Origin: Agelas oroides
Lineage: Eukaryota; Porifera; Demospongiae; Agelasida; Agelasidae
Length of the DNA stretch: 64,000 nt
Assembly (NCBI GenBank): GCA_949130485.1
Contig: OX422186.1
Coordinates: 3,637,313-3,701,312 of the forward strand
Direction of reading: 5' to 3'
Shown here: positions 1 through 12,200 of the stretch, piece by piece
How positions within the stretch are numbered: the stretch's first letter is position 1
Layout of the letters: every line of letters starts with the position of its first letter
Translations under genes and position numbers: made by a program
The notes under the pieces: model-generated
Told to the model about the DNA's origin: nothing
The model's input: only the letters and a program-made list of their open reading frames with translations
The model's database searches: none

Positions 1-105
1 GCCCTTAACGGAAGTTCAGCGATACGGCGCTTTGAACGCAGCGATGCGATCGAAATACGCAACGGAATAACCTTCGATTTCTACACGGGACTGTCACATA
101 TACGA
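1..105 (+). mobile_element. possible PIF/Harbinger-type transposase scrap
   Basis: An open stretch at the left edge ends in FDFYTGLS, which resembles the IRFYTGFPS segment of the degraded Harbinger transposase near 21.05 kb. It runs off the window and has no other supporting motif. The base composition (CpG-containing) differs from the flanking DNA. This is a short resemblance only. Confidence 0.25.
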
Positions 106-163
106 GTATTACATGTAGTTGTGGTGGTGGACAAATCACAATAGTTGATCACTTCATACTCAC

Positions 164-247
164 TTCAGTACTTGAAGCTGTTTACACTCCTGCAGGACTG
201 CAGTAAGAGCAACAGCGCCTTCCTTTCCAAGGTTGTTTCCGCTAAGA
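164..247 (-). CDS. NLR distal exon: ribonuclease-inhibitor-type repeat
   Basis: An 84-bp exon, LSGNNLGKEGAVALTAVLQE then CKQLQVL, with polypyrimidine tract and acceptor TTCCCAG, and donor GTGAGT, phase 2 to phase 2. It is the last exon visible; further repeats and the 3-prime end should lie left of the window. Confidence 0.85.
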
Positions 248-3200
248 CTGGGAAGGAAAGATAATAGTCACTCTCAATACTTATATAACATACTGAACAG
301 GGACCGAGACTAGCTACATACATACTTGAACAATCAACAAACATCTAGGCCTAAAAAAATCGGCCTAGACGCTATGCAAAGTCGTCGCCCACTGCACAGG
401 GAGCATTACATGGTTCAATTTTCCTACCACATAAGAAATATTTACACTGAATGAAGACCATTGTAAATATTTTGCACGTGTTTTCTTAAGACTAGGAGTC
501 CACATTCCACCACAATCATTAATGCCCATACCTCCATACCACGAAAAAATATTCAAATTCAATACCAGCCACACGACAATTTAACTTGAGAATTTTCGCA
601 CATACTGTAAATTGAGAAATGTTTGGTGTTAAAATATTTCGTTGCTCCAGTTGGTGATGAAATTTAACTGACTAAACATGTTCGACAGTGATCTATAAAA
701 CAGTGTAAATTTACAGTACAAAAATAACATATCCAATGTACTGAAAGACAGCTGTTTTCACTGCTCTGCTTTTGGCTCACTTCACTGCTATTCCGCATTC
801 GCGATGTCAATTCAAAGCCGAAGGATTGTTGTCAACATGTTTGCCAAAGCAAGCGATTCCCCTTGCAAACATGGTGGTGGAGAATGTTATCGTGGACAAA
901 GGCCTCTTGGCAAGAAGCACAGTCAGTACTTAATATACATGGTAGTCTTTGATGCAGCAAGCTCCTTCGTACTCTTCCATGCCACTAAAATAGCACAAAC
1001 AACTAATCCATTAACCTAATGGGTATGTTGCTGGGCCCAACTGACCCAAATTTTGGCAGATGCTACTCAAAAAACGATAACTGTCTACTGTGCATGTATG
1101 AAACTGCAAGCTGACTCTGTCGGAGTGGTGTCATCTTTTGCATGGATAATTACAAGCATACTCACCAAAAAAATATATTATGCATATCCTGTGCTATTTG
1201 TGTCTCTACCTGGTTATACAATTACAGGAATTCTAGCCTCACCTCGATCACTATTATCTTGAAGATTAGTACGTACTATGGCTTAATTGTAGCTTGAAGC
1301 ATATCTTGTGCTATTCGTGTCTCCACCTCACTAGAAATGCTGGCTTATAGGCTTTCTGAAATGAGATACTAATTAGGGAAGCTTCCTAACTACACTCTAT
1401 TCAAATTGTGAGCACTCCTTGAACTTCAAGTGTCACGCACACAAAAGGAATGCAACTGAGGTGACCAAAACATGGTTAAAGTAACCTAAACCTTTTTACA
1501 GTGCAAGTACACCAACATGCCATTTTAGGCATGTTTAGATGCTGAGAGTTTCTTCAGGCAATCAGGTTGCTCAGGTTTTCCCCTCATTCACCTGTTAAAG
1601 AGTATAGTGTCCTTTGCAAGGTGTGTGTTTGGCTGAAACAAAAGGATGAAGTGAACCTCACAGAAGAGGGTGAAAAGGTTCAAGGTCTTTCCTCACAGCA
1701 GCCGTGATGTAACTGACAAAACATGATCTATACACTAACCTGGAAAATGTGGGTATACACATGGAACCACTAACCTCATTGACAGGCTACTGATTTTAGT
1801 TACCCAAGTTGCAGTACAAAACTTATGTTTCATCTATTGTCGGCACAGACATGAAAATTTGCCAAGGTATATGACCAGTGTTTTGTGGATAGCTACCAGA
1901 AAATCAGGTATGTAGGTACAAAACCTGGACTCTGGACTGCACCATGGACTGGGATTATGGACTCGATTTTGGACTCAATAGTATTCTAATTCTGCCATAA
2001 AGAAGACTATGAATGCTGGATTGCCCAATGAGCAAGGGATCGGCATAACAGTAAAAACTGACATTTGTGCAGCTTTCAGCAAGACTAGCAGGTTGGTTTA
2101 AGCCATCGCTCTGCTCATACATCCTTCCAGCCCAGCTGGTTGGCAATGACACATACGTAGGAGTATTATGTAAGCTTTAATGGGAAAGAAAATCCACAGA
2201 GATCCAGCTTGCAGTCAAACCTGGGACCTTGTGAATACTAGTCAGATGCTCTTACCACTGAGCCATGGTGGAGTGGTACAAGCAAGCTTGCAAAAGCCAG
2301 GCTATAGGCCTCAGTGACTTCAGCTGTCAGGTACACCACCTCAGCCTCTTGCTCTATCTTTGAACGCATTGCCTAGACCTTAAATGCTCACATATATGCT
2401 GATAAAATCCATAGGAATTAACCTGATAATCACCACCATTGACACAAGACTGCAAGTGATCAAAAAGTTGACAGTGGAAAGGCCTGCAAACGTGAGGTTA
2501 GTTTGCAGATTCTGCTTTCAGTCTAAAATCAAGTCCAAAAGCGAGTCCATAATCCAGTCCATAGTCCACTCCACACAAACATGTGTGGCAGTCCCATACA
2601 AGTTAAGTCTTTTAACCTGAAAAACACATGCATGTACGTAATGCTAACAGTTACTAGCAACCAACCAGAGTCATTACATCTGAGATACAGTCTACCTCAC
2701 ACACAAATATTCCATTTCTTGATACTATTAGATATATGCAGTGATCCATTTCATACTTACTGGAGTTCTTTAAGCTTTTGACACTCTTTGAGACCACTCG
2801 CTAGTTCAGAGAGTCCTTTGTCACCAATAGAATTATCTGCAAGGCTGTGCAAAGAGATACATTATTCTCAGTCAAAAAAATGGCAATACACAGCAGCACA
2901 AATAATTGGCAATACACACAATTACTACATTAAATTGTAGTGATTATTGAGAACTGACTTAAGCTAATTTATTAGCACATTTCAACTAATGTTGTGTGGC
3001 ATGAGAAATATGATGTTAGTGTCATGACATTTTGGGGGCACTGTGAAAATAGCACAACTGTCCCAACTGGTAACATATCTCATACGATCTCCCAGTAGTA
3101 TGTAAATGCACACCTCCCCTCTCCCACATGTAAATAAGCCCACTCGCTCTTGTTGAAGACATGTCCTTACATAGGTCGTATTTTCTCTGTGGCCACAAGT

Positions 3201-6200
3201 AAGCTATCAACACAACATAATTATCAACATGAAACTAAGGACTATCAACAAATTGTATCCAAGTAACAGCAAAACCTCCATGGAACACACCATCTCTAAT
3301 TGTTACAAGTTGGTGTGTTGGGTTTCAATCAGCATACGTATCTCTGGTTCTTAAAAATATGGGACATAGGTTAATTAACCCATTAACTATTGACGACATG
3401 CGTACTCATCATGTCACATGTTATCAGTTCGCACAAATTCATTTGGAGATAGATTTTGCAAAAAGGGTGGGATAGGAGAAGGGGGTTAGGCATAGTCACA
3501 AAGTGCCGTGCACATGGCAGCTGTCTTGGCTTGCTGTACAAAGGCCTTGGTCGGCACTGGCTGGGCCGTTTCTCTACTTTATAGTACAAACCACTATAGA
3601 AACCACTGCTCTGCCCTTGTAAGGGTTAAATTTTTGGCATTATAGGCTTTCTTTTAATCAGAACAAGCGTTCACTGGTTGGAGAGTCCTGACAATTGAAC
3701 ACTCACTAATGGGTGGGCATGGTCAAGGTTGCAAACCCCAAGAGAATTGATAAATAAATGTGTGGGTCAAGTTTCCAGTTCTAGCTCCCAGCAGAAGTGA
3801 AAATACGGATCAAAGAAGAGCTTAAAAAAGACTTCTAGAGATTGGAACTTAGCAAGCAGACACTAGGTCACAGCACTGGGTATGAGAAGCAGCTCTCAGA
3901 GCAGTTAAGGCAGCCTTAAAAGTACTTTTTGCGACATGCAAGTACAAGCAACAATTATCAAAAGTTGATTCACAACTTATGGAGATGAAATGATGTGCTG
4001 AGTGTAGGTTTGATCTCATTATTCTGGCCATTAGTCTTTGATGTAATAGCTTCTCTTTACTGCTGGATGTGAAGTAGGTATGTCCAAATGACAGAAAGAA
4101 TATCATTGAGACTGTTTCTGGCAGCAGGTAAGGCTCAAGTCACTCTGAGTGACGATGGACCTATTGTCTTTGGAAGTTGATGTGAAACACTGGTCAGCCT
4201 TAGGATGCCATTTCTGTAAGCAGGAGTGGTTGAATATCAAAATCCAGGTGGATATATGCCCTTAATGCTGTACCAAGACCATATGGATGGTGTAATAGTT
4301 AATGACCCACTGAGTACACCCTCATTTTAGTCATTTGCTCTTATATAGCAGTGTTATATAAGAACAAATCAGTGAAGTTAGGGCAACCTACGTACATACC
4401 TATGTAGGTTGCCCTAACTTTACATCATTTTGTGACAATGGCCAAATGTTGCTTGCGTATAGAGGATGTACATACAGAATGTAATAACAGTATGTATGCA
4501 TACACAATATAGTATTCAACATAGCTGCAGAATTAATACGGGCTGCAGTAAAATTTGCTACAAATCAAAATGAGTGATTTCACACTGGTAGTACATGCAG
4601 GATCTCATTATTACTCAACAAAGCCTTCATTGATGCAAAATAACTTCAGTAGATAATTAATATGACTCACTTATGAAATTGCACATGCACTCTTACTGTC
4701 AGTAACTTCAGGCAGTTTTGGGTGTCTTTTTCATGCAGGCAAATATTGCTAGTGCTATTCTAAGCATCTTTGATCCACTCACGCTACATGTCATAAGTCT
4801 TCATACGTACATGTTGATGAGCAGGACAAGTAAATGTAAGTTTCAAGAAAGTTGATCTCTGCATCAGATGTTAATTGGGCATGGCTGATAACAGAGAACA
4901 CATCAATGAGAAGGGCAGCCAGCTACAAGGTGGCACCTAATCATAAATATGGTATGTACCACAGTCTCATGAAAGTGCACCCACTTTTCCCAAAGTTTGT
5001 TGTTATTACCATTACAACATCCCTCCACCTGCATAGCGCTTCGGGCTGGGCTTCTCAAACTCCACTACGGTATTGCATTTCAAGTTGCTAAGATGTAGGT
5101 TTCACTGTTCTTGTTGTATGGTCACTATTTCAGTGTAGCATCTATTCCAGAATGTTCTTGTACTTTATATGATGTAGCTAGGCCTATCACCACTGAACCA
5201 TGATTTTCTTAGGCAGATACTCTACTTCAAGGTTGGCAGCTAGCTAGCCAACCATGTAATGATTGATATGGGCTGGTAGTAGTAGGCACAACCTCCTGTT
5301 CTTGCTAACAGTGGTTACTATTTCAGCTGTGGATACTATTTGAGGATGGTGTTTACTTTCTTCTACTTTTTTGTGGCTACATCATTGCAAGATAAGCAGC
5401 AATAAACTGAGAAAGGTTAAATACAATAGTCATTCGTTTAATGTAAACTATAGCAATATCTTTGCATGGTTCTATATTGCCATTTGGGAGTGACTGAACT
5501 CACCGTAAGCCCACTTCTGTACTTCCAGTGAGTGCATACATCATGAACAGTTAGAGTACCTTGTTGAAGAAATTGCCCCCACCCTTTAGATATGAATATT
5601 GCCATCTTTTGAAACAAACCAGTTCTGAAATACATAACTAACCCTTACCCCTCGTTCCGAAATGTAAGCCTGGAAATGAAGCTAAACACTAAGTAGTCCT
5701 TCAGCATGTGCGCAGAGGCCGTATCATCGAACTTCATATCCAATTTCCAGGTGCAAGGTGGAGTTGCTACCAATTACAGTGTGGTCCCCTAGGGTGGGGC
5801 TGCTTTCAGAGAGAAGCTGCTAATAAACATAGCCGATACCTGATGAAAGGTCTCAAACCAAGCATTGCACAACAGTACTTTCAGAGTTGTGATTTAATGT
5901 GTACCTACTATTACCCATCCATGTGGTATTCTACCGCTTGCTCAGGCTCACCCCAAGATGCCTTACATCTACACTAGTAATTATATCACTACCAAACATA
6001 TCCTTTCTTAGCTGACCAAGTGCATGACTGACAAATGCTTGCAATGTCTCAATCAGGTTTGTAATACACCAGCCACTCCCACACCAGTGCCTTTGTTATC
6101 CTTCCACATCAAAATGTTTTTTCAAAAGTGCTGTTTACACACCAAAACCCATTCAATTAAACATCTGTGCGACAATTATAGTACTAGGATTCCAGCCTTT

Positions 6201-9200
6201 TTCATGAACACAGTCTACCCTAGCCATACCTCAAGCTGACATAAACCATAATAGTAGGAGAAATCCACCACAACTATGGCCAATTAAAGTTCATATATAA
6301 TTAATAACAACAAAAGCTTACTATAAGAAAGTGAAAATAGTTGGGTTGAGCAAGTCCTACATGAATGAACTATACCAGATATCACAATTATGCTGTTCAC
6401 ACTCTAAACTAATGTGACATTGCATACAGACAAAATGTATGGTTTTCCCTCAGCAGACTGCATGCAAGATGAATGACCTAGACACTACTGACTAAAAGCA
6501 AAACTTGTGAAGTATATAAATAGTATGCTCAGACGTAATACATGCACAAACTCACTTAATCTTTTGTGCTCTGGGACAAAGTTTCAACAGTTCAGCAACT
6601 GCTTGTACATCAGCATCAGAAAAGCTCCTGAAATGACAGCAATAAACATGTATAAAAATGAACACCAGATTTCATGTTCTACTTGTCATGCCATCACCAT
6701 AGCAACCTTCAATTCTATTTGTAACATGACTTTGTATGGTGATTGAATAAAGATGGCTTGAGATCCTTGTGGCAGCAGATCTCTATGTCTTGCTATGTTA
6801 TAAACCAGAGGCTCCACTCCTATTGGTGTCCTTCAAACTTATCATGCCATTTAACTTTATAAGATACTGTACCTCGGTAGCATGGTTCCTCATAGGGATT
6901 TAGCGATACTGAGTGCTGTCAGAATTGAGCTTCAAAGGCTGGCTATATGTTACAAAACCTGTCCGCCTAATGTATTCGCTGTCTACTCAGCTGAACCGAG
7001 TAGGAAGGCAGATTTAAGGGTATTTCACTGTAAACAGATACGTGCTCTTCGAGGATAAATGTGGAAACACATCCCCCACCTTGGAAAACATGTAAAATGT
7101 ACTCCTATGGGCAATTTTTCAGCGGCTCTTATTTCTTCTTTGTTTAGTCAGAATAGCACAATAATGGCTGAAGCAATTACAATGATTGAAACTCAAAGGA
7201 GCAGCACACATATTGTACTCACTACATTATAATGGTCACAAAGAACTCGAAAGTTTAAGCATTCTGAGGTGAGTGCATGCTGCTCACGCCATTACTGTCA
7301 TTATGAAGAACCACATCACCAGAAGCTCAACTGGGAAAAGTACCAAGAGGAGGTTTACATGAATAAGAAAAAGATAGCAGCTCACATATATGCAAAACAC
7401 ACAAGAGAGAGAGAATGTGCTTCCAGGAGAAGCATGTATGTGTGCTAGGAGAAGCAGGTGGTGGTGTACTGTATTGAGTACTGGACTGCATGAGAGAAAT
7501 CACTCTGCACGGGATTCTCCTGATGGAGAGAGTTTTGCAGTCAACCCCTGATGGGATACTGACAGCACATACATACTGAGTGGTTGCCAGGTGTGCGACT
7601 ACAAGTATTCAGTACATGTACCATTATGTAGCAGCACAAGCCAGGACCCTGGGTTCATTTTCAGCAACTGCTGGCATTCCACCCTCCTATTTTCACCTCA
7701 TAACAACATCTCTTTATTGAGCTCAAACTGTTTTGCAACTAAAGAATTATAGCTATCAAATCAGAAGAAGACAGCAGCCAAGTAATTTGTTGCATCTGCA
7801 AGTTACAATAAGGTGCCAAATTGGAGAAAGGCTACACACCAGCTAAAATCCTTAAAAACACTCGGTGGGAAAGATTGCTACTCCAGGGACTTTGTTATAA
7901 TTATGAATATTGGCAACCCTGAATCATAAGAATCAACATTTTGACAGCAATGAGCAAATATTTATCTGAGGCTATATTGCATTTTCCAATTGAGGTTATT
8001 ATTGTTTTCGCACAGAACAACAACTGGATGCAAACCAATCGCAGTAGTGTTCTACAACCTCCATGCACTTTCTGACGTCAGTAGCCTGCTTTAACCCACC
8101 TAATTGACAAACTCAACAAAACTAGAAGTGTGTAGGATATAAGCTGTAGTGTGGCAGATAATTATTACTCCTACTTGTAGCTTATTTAGTATTGTGGATG
8201 TCATCATGCAGGTAAATAAAAATGCTCCACCTTCTCATAAACACTGTGCAGTAAGTTAACACTGACAGAACTGTATTTCGGCAAAAGCAGTACCAAATAA
8301 TCTTGCCAACCTGGTGATTCAAATGATTTTTGATGCACATAATTCAGAACCGTTAACTAGCTTTGGTAAGTTCACATCATGAGGATATAAAATAACTTGC
8401 CACAGAATACACTAAGATGGGAGTTGCTGCATCAAGTGGGGAGCTCCTGCATCAAGTGGGGAGCTCCAACACCAACTGGCACATTATTAATCTTACAGGT
8501 GTGGGATTTTCTACACACAAATTAGGTGCGGAATTGGGAAAAAGTGGGGCTGTTATAATTTAAATGGTTAGGGACATTTTGGTGAATTGGGTTGGGGAGT
8601 TTTGGTTAAGTGGGTGGAGCAAAAATATGTGGATGTCTAAATGAGTTAGACTTGGATATGCTCCAAAAACATTGGTCTTTAGGGGAATACCCTTTCCAAT
8701 CATTGCATCACTATGAGTTTTGGCCGCTTAATTACCCATTTTTAATAAGGAGTGCAAACTCTCAGATATGAATTTTGGCCAAGATGTTGCTCCTTACCAG
8801 GACTAGACTCCAAGTTCTCTGGTATTCAGTGCTACCTATGGGACTTTTCTACCCATGATACAAAGTTTAACAGTTGGGTTCAAGTTGTGGTTCTGTCTCA
8901 TGCTCTAAGAAACACGCAAGTCATGATCCCAACTGTAGCCCTTCTGCCAGTCAGACATATTTACTTCACAACATGAAATACAGCCTATACTTGGCAGCAC
9001 TCAATCTCCATGAACTGTAATACAACTACTGTGAATAATGGCAACATCTTAATTCACATGTCCATAGTGCTACAATTGTATGCAAGTGAGAAAATTATGT
9101 AAATTTCTAAGCCATATGTATGCAATTTTTATTTACATATTCTATCTGGAAGCCTTTAAAATACACGCATGTCACATCAATGTTTCGACCACATGCTTAG

Positions 9201-12200
9201 TAGGCCAATTGGCACTAGGCTTCTTGCAGGTCATGCACACTTTTTACATAGCTACATTCAACTGAACTATGAGCTATAGCCTGGTAACCAGCATGGCATT
9301 TTACTCCAACACCAGTATTCAGAATTTATCTCATGACTCTAGCTACTTCACTGGTTTTTAGTGAAGTGGTTTTGTCAGTGCTTTAGATGCTTTTTACATG
9401 TAGCTCACTACAGCCACAGATGTGCTATGAGCTTGCTGTGTGTACACCATGAACTCATAGCGCATATCCGTCCATGTGGCACTGTGCACTCACGTGCATT
9501 CAGACAGTACAGCTCGTAACAACACAAGACAATTAATGTAAGTTACCCAAATTGAGCAGATCTGATTGGGTGAAAGTCATGTGATACATACAAATTAAAT
9601 TCGGTAATCCAGTCCAGCAATCCAGTCCCAGTGATTAGACATGACCTAGGAATGCCTTAGTTAACCAAACTGAGATGGAACCTACCTTTGCTGGACCAGT
9701 CAGACAACTGATTCATGGATTACTAGTACTAATATAGCTGCATAATGAGTACCCATTGCAAAATTTTATTACATTACTTGAAGTTTTCATCCAAAAACTT
9801 CCTCAGCTAGTAACAATGCAAAAATGGTGCCTTTGCATAGAGCCCATGCATGTACACTGTGAAATACTGTAAGGATTACTTAATGGTAGGTGTGATGGTC
9901 AAAATCTGAGGCAACATTTTCAAGTGGCTAGTAGGCTAAAGTATAAGTATGCTGTCTGCATCAAATTCTTTGTATGACCTTTTCTTAGTGCTACCTCTCA
10001 TGTACCATACATTCCAGTTTCTTTTGTAGAACATTAAAGACTTCTATTTCCCCTGTAAATTCTCCCAGTAAATTTGAAATCTTCCCAGCGTTTCTTTCAA
10101 CAAAGTCTCGACTCTTTTCAAGGTTTGCACATCTTTATAGTGCACATCCATAATGGAAATCATGGAGACACCTTTCCTGTCTGGTTGATGATAGTAAAAT
10201 TAGCTCTTCTGCACATTAGGGGTCAGCTTTACACTTGATGCAATGTTTGCTGCACATGAATAACAATTGCTTCCGTAGCAGTAGTAACAACTTCCCAAGA
10301 CCCAAGAACAAGCTGTCAACAAAAGTCAATGAATAGGTCATAGTTGGGTCACAAACAGGTGCCTAAGTGGGTTGGCTAGCTAATGCTTCACCATTGCATT
10401 ACCAGATTACAAGGTTTGTCACTTTCTGTGTCACAAGCTTCTTAGATGTGACAGCTTGGAGAAATTGTTATCAATGCAGTGAATGCCACAGAGAGGTGAG
10501 GTACTGTACAATAGAGTCATAAGTGTTGCCTAAGCAGCTCCTCGTGCTGGGTTTTAGTGTTCACACAGTGACGTGCAAAGACTGCCTCCTGCTGACCTCT
10601 GTTTTCTGTGAACACAGCCTTGCTTGCCGTGCATAGTCCTTACTTTCACAAATAGCAGAGGAAAGTCATCACACATGCTATAAATACACAGCTATTCATT
10701 CTGTAAGTAGCCTGGTTTGTCAGCACAAGTGCTATGCAGGCCTCGTATAGAGGTTGTGTCTGGGCAGAAGACTAATATACCAGATTGCTGCAGGGGTGAA
10801 GTGGACTTGTAATAACTTGGTAGATATTTGTAGTTCAAACTGCTAAAGATACCGTGGAGCAAATCTTTGAAATACACAATGTTTCAACCTATGAGGTGTT
10901 CTTCAGGTGTAACACTAAACCTTATGTCCTGAGATATCTATGGCAGTTCAGACTACAACTCTCCACTATGTAACTATGCTTTACTGAATATAACAATGGT
11001 CTAGACAAAGTCATTGTTGGACTCCTTCCCCAACTTGTTTTGCATGCATGAAGACTGTGAGCAATAACTGCATAGCACCATGGTATAAACTCCTGCACTG
11101 TAATAAGCATCAGTTTCATGCTGAAATGACGGTGAGTACTTAAGCCGCTTTCGAGATATCATTGTTGAACATAGTGGTCTTGACAAGAAAGAAAGAATAC
11201 GAAAAATGGCACTTTTGCTACCGCACACTTTTGCGTTTAGCTGTCTTCCATGTGGCTTTTGGGCACTTATATGAGTCTTGCTGATCATAAAGGCACTCAA
11301 AGAGGAAGGCTGGGCACTTAAATAAGCTTTTAGCGTAATTGTGGTGAAGTTATATGGCTTTTGCTTAAGTATTGCATATATTGCGCATCCGCGCCATCCC
11401 TACATAGAGAGTCTACCAACTCTCTGATAAATGTTGGTTAAATATTATAACAAGTCACAAAAAAGTTTGCCAAACGCAAACAAGCACATGTAGGGATGAA
11501 ATCCTCAAAAACCAACCAAACAAGACGGGAACGACACCACAATACTTTTACACCATCCCTACATCTTGTGCCATTTTGCCAAAACTGTGTGTTTGTATTT
11601 GTTTTTTAGTTGTGTGTAGAAGAGGGTTGTCTTGTAGATGGAAGGGTGTGGCGTGGGTGTGTTGTGCATAGTGAGTATGTTGTGTTGTTGGTGGTTGCTA
11701 CTGAGTGTAGCAGGTATGGTCCAAGTTGTGTGTAGAAGGTGTGGAGTGAGTGAGGAGTGGTGAGTGTGTGTGTTATGTTGGAATGTGCATTATGTTGTTA
11801 AGTTTTATGCCTGTTTAGCATGATAGATATGGGTTGTCTTGTATACAGGTGGCTGTGAAGTGAGTAGTGGTAATTTTGTAATGCTTTGTGAAGGATGGGT
11901 TATTTTGTGAGATAGTTGAATGGAGTGAAGTACTATGTTTGTTTGTGGTTGGTGTGGGCTAATAAGTACAAATGTAGAGGGTTTTGTGTTGTGTACAGGT
12001 GGCAAAATGGCACAAGATGTAGGGATGGTGTAAAAGTATTGTGGTGTCGTTCCCGTCTTGTTTGGTTGGTTTTTGAGGATTTCATCCCTACATGTGCTTG
12101 TTTGCGTTTGGCAAACTTTTTTGTGACTTGTTTCTGTTGTTTTTTTTTTGTTGTTGTGTAACCACACCCCAAGTGAAATGACTTGTTATGTAGTTTATTG

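Larger units (their letters stand above)
2845..6555. other. intron with a dispersed repeat and hairpins
   Basis: Between two LRR exons. Apart from the repeat at 3376-3640 and hairpins at 4340-4420, I see no supported gene. Several short open frames here show no family resemblance. Confidence 0.5.
6628..11125. other. intron stretch, mostly unrecognised
   Basis: It contains a SINE copy (7560-7740) and dispersed repeat A (8405-8730). On the minus strand, 9995-10133 is open and protein-like (SRDFVERNAGKISNLLGEF), ends at a possible donor and would be phase 2 to phase 2, but it lacks a good acceptor tract. The rest shows no supported feature. Confidence 0.35.

Noticed and set aside
2190-2290. A functional tRNA gene
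   Set aside because: Boxes A and B are present but an acceptor stem and a proper anticodon arm cannot be formed; a SINE fits better.
164-6627. The distal LRR exons as a separate NLR gene
   Set aside because: No NACHT or death-fold exon lies between them and the 35-kb NACHT exon, and their phases continue the same series; kept as a possibility only.
9690-9730. Possible small LRR exon before a GTAGGT donor
   Set aside because: The phase needed by the series gives an in-frame stop.
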